Source of the DNA: Pseudobdellovibrionaceae bacterium
GTDB lineage: Bacteria; Bdellovibrionota; Bdellovibrionia; Bdellovibrionales; Bdellovibrionaceae
NCBI GenBank assembly: GCA_022843825.1
Contig: JALHMX010000002.1
Span: 124,001-188,000 of the forward strand
DNA: 64,000 bases
Reading direction: 5' to 3'
Shown here: positions 52,529 through 61,328 of the stretch, one piece after another
How positions within the stretch are numbered: position 1 is the stretch's first letter
Layout: every line of letters begins with the position of its first letter
Notes under the pieces: model-generated
The model's database searches: none
Seen by the model: only the letters and a program-made list of their open reading frames with translations
Told to the model about the DNA's origin: nothing
Translations under genes and position numbers: made by a program

Positions 52529-53113
52529 CTAGATATTTAGATACTCAGCTAGACTAAGGATGTAGTAAAAAAGGGTTTTGGCTACTTCAGAAGCTAAACC
52601 AGGAAAACCTGACTCTGGGCGGGCATTAGGCAAGGTCAGTTTTTTAATAACTAATGTATCTGGGTAAACCATTTTAAACACTGAATAGGCCCGATGCATA
52701 TGCACTTGCGAGGTTATTAACATTACATCGCGGCACCGAAGTCCTTCAACTAAACTAAGGCTATGTCGAGCATTTCCAAAAGTTGTTTCAGATCTTTTTT
52801 CTAAGTAGATATCATTTAGATTTACTTCAGGATAGTAAACTGAGTAGGGAAACAGTTCGATCATGCGAGCGTCTTTGTAAACGCCGGATACAATCAGTTT
52901 TTTAATTCGCTGTTGTGCTAAAAGTTCAAACCCCTCACGCAAACGACCTACGGCCCCAGTAAGTACAACCCCGCAATCAGCTTTAGATTCAGAATTAGTC
53001 CAGAGATTTTCAGGTTCAGACATAACCTGATTAGTTTTAATGTAAACAAACGCAAAAAAAAGAATAATTAAAGCGGCTAACAGAGCGCGCTTCTTCTTAA
53101 GTTGCATCATCAA
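52529..53113 (-). CDS. YdcF/SanA/ElyC-family protein (DUF218)
   Basis: 194 aa. One N-terminal membrane anchor (about 8-26). DCGVVLTGAVGRLREGFELL is the DUF218 core, with IVSGVYKDARMIEL and NTFGNARHSLSLV-like ERSETTFGNARHSLSLVEG motifs, and LITSQVHMHRAYSVFKMV. Relatives act at the envelope (for example ElyC in peptidoglycan assembly and undecaprenyl carrier steps). The start overlaps the stop of ridA by 4 bases. Confidence 0.85.
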   Translation of the reverse strand: MMMQLKKKRALLAALIILFFAFVYIKTNQVMSEPENLWTNSESKADCGVVLTGAVGRLREGFELLAQQRIKKLIVSGVYKDARMIELFPYSVYYPEVNLNDIYLEKRSETTFGNARHSLSLVEGLRCRDVMLITSQVHMHRAYSVFKMVYPDTLVIKKLTLPNARPESGFPGLASEVAKTLFYYILSLAEYLNI

Positions 53114-53496
53114 GCGTTCTTATGGGCGATGATCTCAATTTCTACGTTAACACCCTTAGGTAGACCTGCCACCGCAACGGTTGAGCGTGCTGGCGGGTTG
53201 GCCGGAAATTTTTTAGAATAAATTTCGTTTACTGTGGTGAAATCATTCATTGAAGTTAAAAAAATTGTGGTTTTAATAATGTTTGAAAAATTCATATCAG
53301 CTTGCTTAAGCACGGCTTCGATATTTGATAAAACCATTTCAGTCTGAGTTTTAATATCGCCAGTAAAAACTTCTTGGGTTTGTGGGTTAATTGAAATTTG
53401 TCCTGAGCAGTACAGCATATCATTCAACAAAACCGCCTGTGAATAGGGGCCTACGGCTTTAGGGGCATGGTCTGTATGTATAATTTTTTTTGGCAT
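53110..53496 (-). CDS. ridA: RidA-family enamine/imine deaminase
   Basis: Hydrolyses reactive 2-aminoacrylate and related enamines formed by PLP enzymes such as threonine dehydratase. 128 aa, normal. KAVGPYSQAVLLNDMLYCSGQI is the family N-terminus and PARSTVAVAGLPKGVNVEIE carries the active-site Arg. ilvA is 35 kb away, so the link is functional and not by operon. Its stop overlaps the DUF218 gene start. Confidence 0.94.
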   Translation of the reverse strand: MPKKIIHTDHAPKAVGPYSQAVLLNDMLYCSGQISINPQTQEVFTGDIKTQTEMVLSNIEAVLKQADMNFSNIIKTTIFLTSMNDFTTVNEIYSKKFPANPPARSTVAVAGLPKGVNVEIEIIAHKNA

Positions 53497-53521
53497 ATTC
53501 TAATCCTTTTAATTGAAAATG

Positions 53522-54019
53522 TTAGAAGTAAAAAATAATTCCCGCTTTAAGCGGGTGATCTCCAACTGTGCGTGTGCGGGTTTCTTTATATGAGGCCAAG
53601 CCGACTCCGCCTTCAAAGGAAAAGCCTAAGTTTTCTAATCCTGTCAGAAAAAATTCAGCACCGATAAGTACATTCAGCTCGAAACCATTCTGTTTTTCAA
53701 CCGGGTCTTCTAAGTTAACGATGGCCAATTGCCCCGCGGTATAAAAATGCAGATTTGTCTCGTGAAAAATAACATGACGAAGGCCCGCGTTGACCTGCAT
53801 TTTAGAGTAATCTTTTTGAGTATCAAAACCTAATCCACCAAACAGGCCAAAATTTTCATTCACATTATAAATCGCTGCCAGCGATGGGATGCTCTGGGTG
53901 GTATTATCTTTAATGCCAATTCCTAATCTTTGAGGCATAGGTTTAGCCCCAGCATTAAGCGAAACAACTGTGGCTATAATAAAACCTAATAAATATAAAA
54001 TGTGCGCTTTTTTATTCAT
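53522..54019 (-). CDS. Small outer-membrane beta-barrel-like protein
   Basis: 165 aa. Signal peptide (cut after NAGA near residue 25). Alternating amphipathic strands with LGFSFEGGVGLASYKETR and a terminal GIIFYF aromatic residue suggest an 8-stranded OM barrel. Family not identified. Encoded just upstream of ridA on the same strand. Confidence 0.7.
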   Translation of the reverse strand: MNKKAHILYLLGFIIATVVSLNAGAKPMPQRLGIGIKDNTTQSIPSLAAIYNVNENFGLFGGLGFDTQKDYSKMQVNAGLRHVIFHETNLHFYTAGQLAIVNLEDPVEKQNGFELNVLIGAEFFLTGLENLGFSFEGGVGLASYKETRTRTVGDHPLKAGIIFYF

Positions 54020-54128
54020 ATTACCTCTTTAAATAGACCCAAAATTAGCGATTCCTTATTTTGACACTGGATTTTTCATTTACAAGCTTTAGATCATCAT
54101 TGACACTACGTTTATATTTGGAGGATTT

Positions 54129-54794
54129 ATGAAGAAGCTAAGTTGGACTCTATTTACAGTTTGCTCGCTTTTTTTTACAGCAGCTTTCGCTTATAAAACG
54201 ACGATTACGCATCAAACTTCAGACACTGTTTTTGAAGATGTTAAAATAGCGTCCTCTTCAAAGTTGGAAACGTCCACAGGGCATATTGAACTTAAGCCAG
54301 TTAATTATGGTATTCGCAAAAAGAAAGTTTTTGGTTTAGCGACCGTAAGGGTCTATGTTGTTGAATTCCTAGCCGCAGCGCCTAACCTGCTTAACAAAAG
54401 TGAAGACAAAATTCTATCATCGTTAAAGAGTGCCGGTTCAGTTCAGTTTCGTCTAACCATGTCACGTGACCTTGCAGGAAGTAAAATTGTTGAGTCTTTT
54501 AATGAGGCTTTGGCCGTAAACTCAGTAGATACTCAAAATCTATCACCTGAGCTTAAGCAGTTGATGGCGGAGCTTTCATCTGTTTCAGAGTTTAAAACTG
54601 GCGATACTTTTAGCTTGCTGGCTTCATGGAAAGACGTCGCTGAAGGCAATGCCACTCTTTATATCCAAAAGCCTGACGGCCAAGTAAAAACCATCACTGG
54701 TCAAGAGCAGTTTGTGATGGATCTATTCTCTATTTGGTTTGGAAAGCCGGCGGACGACAGATTGGGCGCATTAAAAAAAGTTTTACTAAAATAA
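54129..54794 (+). CDS. Chalcone isomerase-like exported protein
   Basis: 221 aa with a signal peptide (MKKLSWTLFTVCSLFFTAAFA). YGIRKKKVFGLATVRVYVVEFLAA and the end MDLFSIWFGKPADDRLGALKKVLL match bacterial chalcone isomerase-like proteins (a lipid-binding beta fold of unclear catalytic role). GGAGG precedes the ATG. The next gene follows 9 bases later and is also exported, so the pair is probably an operon. Confidence 0.8.
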   Translation: MKKLSWTLFTVCSLFFTAAFAYKTTITHQTSDTVFEDVKIASSSKLETSTGHIELKPVNYGIRKKKVFGLATVRVYVVEFLAAAPNLLNKSEDKILSSLKSAGSVQFRLTMSRDLAGSKIVESFNEALAVNSVDTQNLSPELKQLMAELSSVSEFKTGDTFSLLASWKDVAEGNATLYIQKPDGQVKTITGQEQFVMDLFSIWFGKPADDRLGALKKVLLK

Positions 54795-54803
54795 AGGAAT
54801 AAA

Positions 54804-55331
54804 ATGAAAGTATCAGTATTCTTAACACTCATCTTTTCAGCGACGATGGCTTTTGCCAGTCAAAACTTAAATCATATTGGATGTTACTATCGCCACACGC
54901 CATCGGGCTGGAATGTTCAGCAAATTTTTATATCTAAGGCGGCTTTTAATTTGGCCGAAGGTGAGGGCAAAGGATTAACTCGCGGTTGGACCGGTGGAAA
55001 GCCAGTTCCGCCTAATTATGGTTATTGCACACGGATGGTTGGGACGAACGATGACAACGCTGTGGTGATCGAAAGTCTTCATTACCAAGCAAAAAGTTTT
55101 AGTTTCGCCACCTTTACCGATGACTGTCTGCTGATCGGAACAGAAGTAGAATTGATTTCTAAAACCAGTTCGCTCGTACAACGAGGAAATTTCTCGCAGT
55201 TAGAAAGCGAGTGGGCTCCACCACATGTGGATAAGATACAAATTAGAGAGTACTTTCCATTGATCGAAGAAATGGATAAGTTGAATGAAATAAGCGCGCA
55301 AAAATGCGCAGAATTAATGCCTACAGAGTAA
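54804..55331 (+). CDS. Exported protein with four or more Cys, function unknown
   Basis: 175 aa. Signal peptide (MKVSVFLTLIFSATMAFA). Four Cys (GCYYRH, GYCTRM, DDCLLI, QKCAEL) could form two disulfides. Basic N-terminal domain and acidic C-terminus. No family is known. It follows the chalcone-isomerase-like gene by 9 bases and precedes the tRNA promoter. Confidence 0.7.
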   Translation: MKVSVFLTLIFSATMAFASQNLNHIGCYYRHTPSGWNVQQIFISKAAFNLAEGEGKGLTRGWTGGKPVPPNYGYCTRMVGTNDDNAVVIESLHYQAKSFSFATFTDDCLLIGTEVELISKTSSLVQRGNFSQLESEWAPPHVDKIQIREYFPLIEEMDKLNEISAQKCAELMPTE

Positions 55332-55353
55332 GCTTCAGTATTTTGATTAGTCC

Positions 55354-55382
55354 TTGCCAGAGCAATAGGGTTTGATTATAAA
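55354..55382 (+). promoter_or_regulatory. Promoter of tRNA-His
   Basis: TTGCCA (55354-55359), 17-base spacer, TATAAA (55377-55382), 14 bases upstream of the tRNA. Confidence 0.6.
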
Positions 55383-55396
55383 TTATAAGCCTTTGT

Positions 55397-55473
55397 GGCG
55401 GCCATAGCTCAGTTGGTAGAGCACCGGATTGTGATTCCGGTTGTCGCGGGTTCAAGCCCCGTTGGTCGCCCCA
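55397..55473 (+). tRNA. tRNA-His (anticodon GTG)
   Basis: Folds as a full cloverleaf: the extra G at -1 (55397) facing C73, acceptor GCGGCCA/TGGTCGC with one G-T pair, D-arm GCTC-GAGC, anticodon stem CCGGA/TCCGG with loop TTGTGAT (GTG anticodon), T-arm GCGGG with TTCAAGC. The CCA end is encoded (55471-55473). The G-1:C73 pair is diagnostic of tRNA-His. A T-rich tract follows. Confidence 0.97.
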
Positions 55474-55543
55474 ATTTTTTCTTTTCGTTTTTGCGCTTTT
55501 TTTCTATATTTTCGAAAATGAATCATATGATCCTTTTCTGTTA

Positions 55544-55768
55544 TTAAAATGGATTTAGGGCACGACCTGGATTTCTCATGCAATAATCAAAATAATATCG
55601 ATAATCGTCGTAATCAGCTGCGGCAGCCTCATACCCACCGGCCCAGTCACTACAAGCACCGATACTCATCGAATATAATCCACTAAAATCAGGCATGGCT
55701 GAAGCAGTACTTGAAAAAGCTGCAGTCATTGCACAAACGATTAATAATTTCTTAATAAGTTTACCCAT
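55544..55768 (-). CDS. Very small exported protein
   Basis: 74 aa. Signal peptide (about 24 residues, MGKLIKKLLIVCAMTAAFSSTASA) leaves a mature 50 residues rich in Tyr, Asp and Ala with two Cys (GACSDW and YCMRN), which may form one disulfide. No family is known. GGGG-type site precedes the ATG. It is downstream of tRNA-His on the other strand. Confidence 0.65.
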   Translation of the reverse strand: MGKLIKKLLIVCAMTAAFSSTASAMPDFSGLYSMSIGACSDWAGGYEAAAADYDDYRYYFDYCMRNPGRALNPF

Positions 55769-55985
55769 AATAATCCCCCTTTTGAACCCTTGACCCTTTT
55801 AAAGCAAGTGCAAAGCCAAGGCTTAAATCTGAATTAACTGATTTTAAAGTTATAAAACTGACAATCTCAAAAATAGATTCATCTTAATTTGAGACAAGCG
55901 CACGCTCAATTTGGATCAAATTTCTTTTAAACTTAAATCAATGCATTTGATCTGCACTATAATCAACTGTGATATAACTGTTGAA

Positions 55986-57071
55986 TCAACTGACGCTGTC
56001 TGAGGCTTCGACATGTCTTAAGTAGTCCACACAGGATTTATAATCTCCCTTAAATTGAATGGTCACTTGTCGACGCTCAAGACTGCCTAAATACATAGGA
56101 TCATAATAATAGACCAAAAGTTTTTCTATCCACTTTTTGTTGGAACTGAGATCTCCTGAACTTAAAAAATCTTCTTCTGAATTTTGTAAAAGCATGGTCA
56201 ACTCTTGCGTTCTTAATGCACCCAATTTTTTAGAAATGCCTTTAATCGCATTTTTGTAATAAGTATAAAGTTCTTTTTTCCCTAAAGATGAATTCAGTAT
56301 ATAATCTTGAAAAATATTATTGATTCGATTTTCTAGTGCTTCCTCGATCCATATCACCGGAGAGGCGCGCATTTTATTAAAAAAAACATCAGGGATAGCG
56401 CATCGGCCAATCATACGGCTTTCATCTTCAAGAAGTATCGGCAACTTTTGTTTTGTAGTCTCAGTCATTAACAACGATACTGATAGATAGTTTTCAAAAT
56501 TGATTTGCGAAGGTTGCTCTGTGGATATGCGGCCAAAAGCTGATCCCCGGTGTTGGGCCAGATATTCAAGATCAATGCATGAACAAAAACTTCTTGTATC
56601 ATTTAGAAATTGTGTTTTACCCGATCCGGTTTTTCCGGACACCATCAGAAACGGGTAGGACTCGGTAAATCTTTTGAGTTCATTTATTAAAAAATTGCGG
56701 GCGCTTTTGTAGCCCCCCTGAATCAGGGGTCTATCGATGCCAGCTTCCTTGATCCACTGTTGAGTGATCTGCGATCGTAGTCCGCCTCGAAAACAATAAA
56801 TCACTGAATTTGGGTTTTGTTCTATAAAATCTATCCAAGTTTGAACACGCTTTTCTTTTGTTTCTCCAGAAACTAATTGATGTCCTAATTCAATGGCGGC
56901 TTCGCGTCCTTGTAGTTTATATGTAGTCCCAACCAGGGCTCTTTCTTCATCGTTTAAAAGGGGAAAATTAATTGCCCCGGGCAAATGCCCTTGGTTAAAT
57001 TCAATCGGCGCGCGCACATCGATAAATGTGGTTTTATCTAAAAGTAAGTGGCGCAGTTGATCGCTATTCAA
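55986..57071 (-). CDS. mnmH: tRNA 2-selenouridine synthase
   Basis: Replaces sulphur of 2-thiouridine in the wobble position of Lys, Glu and Gln tRNAs with selenium, using selenophosphate. 361 aa. Rhodanese domain (residues 1-125) with the catalytic Cys93 in YCFRGGLRS; then a P-loop GKTGSGKT (about 146-153) domain, the normal two-domain layout of YbbB/MnmH. Overlaps selD by 8 bases; the two form a complete selenouridine pathway pair. Confidence 0.93.
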   Translation of the reverse strand: MNSDQLRHLLLDKTTFIDVRAPIEFNQGHLPGAINFPLLNDEERALVGTTYKLQGREAAIELGHQLVSGETKEKRVQTWIDFIEQNPNSVIYCFRGGLRSQITQQWIKEAGIDRPLIQGGYKSARNFLINELKRFTESYPFLMVSGKTGSGKTQFLNDTRSFCSCIDLEYLAQHRGSAFGRISTEQPSQINFENYLSVSLLMTETTKQKLPILLEDESRMIGRCAIPDVFFNKMRASPVIWIEEALENRINNIFQDYILNSSLGKKELYTYYKNAIKGISKKLGALRTQELTMLLQNSEEDFLSSGDLSSNKKWIEKLLVYYYDPMYLGSLERRQVTIQFKGDYKSCVDYLRHVEASDSVS

Positions 57072-58113
57072 AGATAACAGCCTTACTTTGTTGTGATTCG
57101 ACTTGGCCGATTAGGGATGTTGCAGGGAAAGCCTTTTTTAATGAGTTAAGAATGGAGGTGCTGAATTGTGGATCCACACATAGCAGTAGCCCTCCGCTGG
57201 TTTGCGGATCGTGAATCAGCAGGTTTTGCAATTTATCAAGCGCGGTCACATCTAAAAAATCTTTGGTGTAATCGGCATTACTACGATGGGCTTTAGTTAA
57301 AAATTCCTGTTCAAGGCAATTCAAAGCTTTAGAAAAAGTGGGTAAAGAGTTTCTGTTTATCTTTAAGCTCACTTCGCTGGCGCGCGCTAACTGCATCGCA
57401 TGCCCAGAAAATCCAAAACCAGTTATATCCGTCGCCGCATGAATTGCCGAAAGCTGCTCTGATGATAAATAATCAATAACGTTGTTAATTTGCGCCATAC
57501 TTAAGATGGCTTCCATAATTTCATTTTCACTTAAGGCTTGTCGCTTTAAGGCTGCAGTCATGGTGCCGGTACCCAATGGCTTAGTCAGGATAACATGATC
57601 GCCGGGCTTAGCCCCTGCATTGGTCCACATTTTTTTCGGATGAACATAACCAGTAACGGATAGACCAAATTTTAAGGTGTCGTCATCGATAGAATGCCCA
57701 CCCACAAAATTAGCTTTAGCTTCACTGACTTTATCACTGGCTCCCTGCATGACATCGACGATCACAGAATCGGGCATCGTGGCCAAAGGAAAAGCTAAAA
57801 TTCCCATGACTGTTTTTGGTCGGCCTCCCATGGCATAAACATCACTTAAGGCATTGGCTGCGGCCACCGCACCAAAAAGTTTGGGTGTGTCTAAAATAGG
57901 GGTAAAAAAATCCAACGTCTGCACTAAGGCGATATCCTCGGTGACTTGGTAAATGCCCGCATCATCGAAAAGTCGGCCATCTACAAGTAATTCTGGGTGA
58001 GCTTTGGGAAACTGAACTTGATTTAAAATTTTACGTAATTCAGTGGCGGCCACCTTCGCGGCGCATCCGCCTTTTTGCACAGTCTGAGTTAAAGGTAAAA
58101 AATCATTTTTCAT
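57064..58113 (-). CDS. selD: Selenide, water dikinase
   Basis: Makes selenophosphate from selenide and ATP. 349 aa. The active-site loop is QKGGCAAK with Cys17 and Lys20, the Cys form (not selenocysteine). LVQTLDFFTPI, GHSIDDDTLKFGLSVTGYV and the ATP-binding ITGFGFSGHAM are conserved. It is the first gene of selD-mnmH, so selenium is probably used for tRNA modification. selA/selB and tRNA-Sec are not in the window. Confidence 0.95.
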   Translation of the reverse strand: MKNDFLPLTQTVQKGGCAAKVAATELRKILNQVQFPKAHPELLVDGRLFDDAGIYQVTEDIALVQTLDFFTPILDTPKLFGAVAAANALSDVYAMGGRPKTVMGILAFPLATMPDSVIVDVMQGASDKVSEAKANFVGGHSIDDDTLKFGLSVTGYVHPKKMWTNAGAKPGDHVILTKPLGTGTMTAALKRQALSENEIMEAILSMAQINNVIDYLSSEQLSAIHAATDITGFGFSGHAMQLARASEVSLKINRNSLPTFSKALNCLEQEFLTKAHRSNADYTKDFLDVTALDKLQNLLIHDPQTSGGLLLCVDPQFSTSILNSLKKAFPATSLIGQVESQQSKAVIFE

Positions 58114-58222
58114 CGTTACTATCTCCGCTCTAGTGAATGTATACCTATTTTTTTACTAACAATCACTAATTAGTTAACGGGCGGCAATTGACTCGTATAA
58201 ACTTATAAATCACACTATCGGC

Positions 58223-58708
58223 ATGAATAAAAAAGAGCTTATCCATCAGTTCATACTTCTTATAGAGGAAACATTGTCCTTAGCAATTGAGTCGCAAAAA
58301 AATACGGTGGATTACGTTATAGATGAAGATAATAAGCCTGAAAACCAGTATGATACCCGGGGGCTGGAAGCGTCCTATTTGGCGCGCGGGCAGGCGGAAC
58401 GCGTGGCTGAATTAAAAGAATGTCTTAACGATTTTAAAAATGCTGTAGTTAGAAATTATACTGAAGATACACCCCTGGGACCTACCGCGCTGGTGGAAGT
58501 AATGTCTTTAAATTCAGAAGAAACTAAAACTTTTTTCTTTATGCCTAAAGGAGGCGGATTAACTTTAAACTATGTTGAGAGGCAAATTCAAGTCGTAACC
58601 GCTTCAAGTCCTATCGGACAAGCGCTGGTTGGACAAAAAGTCGGTGAAATCATTCGGTATCGGGCGAGAGATAGAGATCATGAATATGAAATACAGGCTG
58701 TTTACTGA
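58223..58708 (+). CDS. GreA/GreB-type transcription elongation factor-like protein
   Basis: 161 aa. N-terminal helical region with a possible coiled coil (about 30-75), and a C-terminal GreA/GreB domain with VVTASSPIGQALVGQKVGEIIRY. Gre factors rescue backtracked RNA polymerase; acidic tip residues (DED in about 35) are a partial match. Could be a GreA paralog or a Rnk-like protein. The stop overlaps the next convergent gene by 7 bases. Confidence 0.85.
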   Translation: MNKKELIHQFILLIEETLSLAIESQKNTVDYVIDEDNKPENQYDTRGLEASYLARGQAERVAELKECLNDFKNAVVRNYTEDTPLGPTALVEVMSLNSEETKTFFFMPKGGGLTLNYVERQIQVVTASSPIGQALVGQKVGEIIRYRARDRDHEYEIQAVY

Positions 58709-60492
58709 AGTAAACGGGGACTAATAACAAAAGATTCGTAGGTCTGCGGATAAGTGACGGAGATCTGTTCTAACTGGCTGGTCAGCACAGAGAAGGAATT
58801 AAACTTCATTCCGTAACAATCCACAGAGTTTATTTTATTCGGTATTTTATAATTGAGTACGATATCCGTTATAGAGCCTATCAAAGTTTTTTGATAATTT
58901 TGAATAAGTAATTTATCCACATGCATTGGTCCACCGTAAGGTCCGCTTCCTAAAGTTTCGCCTTCTCGGACTAATATTAATACTTCGAAATCAGCTCTTA
59001 AAAGTTCATCTTGAGTTTGGACTTGTAGCTGAACTTGGAACTGATCACTTTCATTGGCAACATAGGAATTAATCAGTGGGTAATCACCTAAAGCACTAAG
59101 GGGTTGAAGATTTTTAAAGGTAACATCCATAGAAGTTTGTCCTGCTTGTGCATTCCCATTAATTTGAGACACCACAGGACGTGACGGATAGCTGAGATAA
59201 AATTTATCTTTAGAATATAAGGTGACATTATAAAGCTGTAAATTCAGCGTCACCACAGAGTGGGGAACTTGGTAGGAAACAGAAACTTTATGGCGGCTTT
59301 TATCGACTTTTATGACACTGCAACGGCTTGCAGAAATTGTTTTCACCGGAGATGCTCCGTTGACCCACGGCCAGTCTTCAGAAGTCAGCTGCGCCATACA
59401 TCCATCAATGGGTAATTGGTTGCTATCTTCAACTTCAAATTCATAGTTTAAGACCGTTCCAGGCTCGGCCGTCTTATGTGGTAGCGAAATAGGCTTTAAG
59501 GTAAAAATTAAACCTTCTGCCATCTTAATAAGGTCATCGTCTGTACTAAATCCAAGATGACTGACATTTATCTGAACAGTTGGTGTTAATTTATCCCAGT
59601 TAGTTGCGTTCATTTCTTGGGGATAAATAAATTGGACAACCGCAGTCAGAAGCATCTTCTTAGGATAAGTGTTTTTCAAGCCCGTCATCACTGATCCACA
59701 TTGATTATGCACTATAGCTGTTCCATTAAGAGTCATGGTTTTTTCTTTTAAACGAAACTGAGAAATGTGCCAGCGCGGTTTTTCAACCTTTTGCTGAATC
59801 ACCATATCCCAAGCATTATCACAAGGTAGGGTCACAACGCTTTGGGCAGGAACAGCATTGAACAGTCGATCATCTATTTCACTAGATATCGCGGACCAGT
59901 GCATAGGGCCTTCAGCATTAAAAACATTTAAAGAAACATTTTTTTGAGAAACCATTCCTTGGGCTGAGGAAAGGAATTTAGATTTAAAATAAGTGGCTAT
60001 GTAACTACCAATTTGATCAGGCCATCGTTCATTAGTATCCGTGATCCCCAGATGATGAACCAGTTCATGCACTAAAATACCGACATAAAATTCGTAATCA
60101 TAGGGCACGCCTTGCGATCGCTCTATACGATCAAGGTTAAAATAGATAATAGATCCAGGCGTCAATCCTGTCATGGCTACGCGATGGCTTTCTTCGAGAT
60201 CGGTGTTAAAATCAAATTCATTTTCGTGTTTAAAAATTAACTGACTTTGCCACGCCTTAACGTCGAAGTCTGATTCAGATGGAACCAGCTTTAAAAGTTG
60301 GCTGATAAGGGCCTGATACTTAGGGTTTCCGCAGTTATCTTTATCTTGCGAGCAAGAAAACAAAACTGTCGATAGGTTTTGCCACACCCAACGGATGCGT
60401 TTTTCTGACAGATTCTTGCCGGCAATTTCAGTGGTTTCCGCAGAAGCAGACAATGAGACTAGAAAAAGGAATATAAAAGCAAAGTATTTCAA
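58702..60492 (-). CDS. Exported HExxH-type protein, probable metalloprotease, of the TIGR02147 locus
   Basis: 596 aa. Signal peptide (MKYFAFIFLFLVSLSASA). A zinc-protease-like motif HELVH (residues 142-146) lies in YVGILVHELVHHLGITDTNERWPDQIGSYIATYFKSK-type sequence. The later Asp and Glu residues could supply a third ligand, though none is certain. After about residue 200 the protein is beta-rich with internal Cys (DGCM, SRCS, YGCM region). The N-terminal 170 residues align with the next upstream gene, which has lost these His/Glu residues. Third gene of the operon, overlapped by 4 bases. Substrate unknown. Confidence 0.72.
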   Translation of the reverse strand: MKYFAFIFLFLVSLSASAETTEIAGKNLSEKRIRWVWQNLSTVLFSCSQDKDNCGNPKYQALISQLLKLVPSESDFDVKAWQSQLIFKHENEFDFNTDLEESHRVAMTGLTPGSIIYFNLDRIERSQGVPYDYEFYVGILVHELVHHLGITDTNERWPDQIGSYIATYFKSKFLSSAQGMVSQKNVSLNVFNAEGPMHWSAISSEIDDRLFNAVPAQSVVTLPCDNAWDMVIQQKVEKPRWHISQFRLKEKTMTLNGTAIVHNQCGSVMTGLKNTYPKKMLLTAVVQFIYPQEMNATNWDKLTPTVQINVSHLGFSTDDDLIKMAEGLIFTLKPISLPHKTAEPGTVLNYEFEVEDSNQLPIDGCMAQLTSEDWPWVNGASPVKTISASRCSVIKVDKSRHKVSVSYQVPHSVVTLNLQLYNVTLYSKDKFYLSYPSRPVVSQINGNAQAGQTSMDVTFKNLQPLSALGDYPLINSYVANESDQFQVQLQVQTQDELLRADFEVLILVREGETLGSGPYGGPMHVDKLLIQNYQKTLIGSITDIVLNYKIPNKINSVDCYGMKFNSFSVLTSQLEQISVTYPQTYESFVISPRLLQ

Positions 60493-61328
60493 AACAGCCC
60501 TCGGCTTTGCATCGAAACAAAATTAAATTGTGTTTTATCAATAACAAACTGAGCAGAGACTTCTCTGAGGTAATAGTCAAAGCCACAGGTTATTTTAATG
60601 TAAAAATTCATTTGAATTCGAACTTCATCCTTTGCTGTCGCGCTTTCGGAGGTTGCAAAAGAGGGTTCTAATATTTTCAAGGCCTTAAGATTTTGCATGT
60701 CACAGTGAGACTCCATTAAAACGCCTTCAGTTAAATCGATAAAAGAAAAATCTTTAGAGGTCAGAATGAGTTGATCTGTGTTATCTGCAGATGACCAGGC
60801 ATAACTTCTTAAGATCTCTTTGGATTTAAAATAGGCCGTGCTGGATGAAACAAACTTATCAGTAGCTGTTTCAACTCTGCGAATTAAGCTGTCTAAATGC
60901 GTTTTAGTCGTACTATCGGTTATGTCAGTTATGTGGCTAGCCAGTTGACGAACGATAAGTCCGTAGGCCTCGCTTAAAGTGAGGTCGCGCTTTCGCTGCT
61001 CAGACAACATAGAAAGCATTTTGCTGTTTACATAAATGATACTACCAATTTTTCCCTCAGAAAAAAGAAGTGACGTATACTGTTCATTAAAAACCAGGCC
61101 ACCTTTTTCAGAAGGCACCGCCATCAATAAATTGAGCAAAATTTCAGTTTCACTAGGCGCTATAGTTTTATCATGTGTTTTTAGATGCAAAAGCCATTCG
61201 CCGTAAGATTGATAAGCAATCTGCAAATTGTATTCTGAAAATCCACCGCCATTACCAACGTGAATACCCTTGACTTGTCCTTGCGATAAAGTGGTGAATA
61301 GGATGATTAATGCGAATATATATCTCAT
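60489..61328 (-). CDS. Exported paralog of the HExxH protein with the zinc motif lost
   Basis: 279 aa. Signal peptide (about 19 residues). The region 60-170 matches residues 60-172 of the downstream 596-aa protein: LLMAVPSEK/LLKLVPSES, GSIIYVN/GSIIYFN, YGLIVRQLASH/YVGILVHELVHH and AYFKSK/TYFKSK. At the HExxH position it has RQLAS (residues 127-131), so all three His/Glu are replaced. It is probably a pseudoenzyme, a binding partner or an inhibitor-like subunit. It overlaps both neighbours by 4 bases. Confidence 0.72.
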   Translation of the reverse strand: MRYIFALIILFTTLSQGQVKGIHVGNGGGFSEYNLQIAYQSYGEWLLHLKTHDKTIAPSETEILLNLLMAVPSEKGGLVFNEQYTSLLFSEGKIGSIIYVNSKMLSMLSEQRKRDLTLSEAYGLIVRQLASHITDITDSTTKTHLDSLIRRVETATDKFVSSSTAYFKSKEILRSYAWSSADNTDQLILTSKDFSFIDLTEGVLMESHCDMQNLKALKILEPSFATSESATAKDEVRIQMNFYIKITCGFDYYLREVSAQFVIDKTQFNFVSMQSRGLF

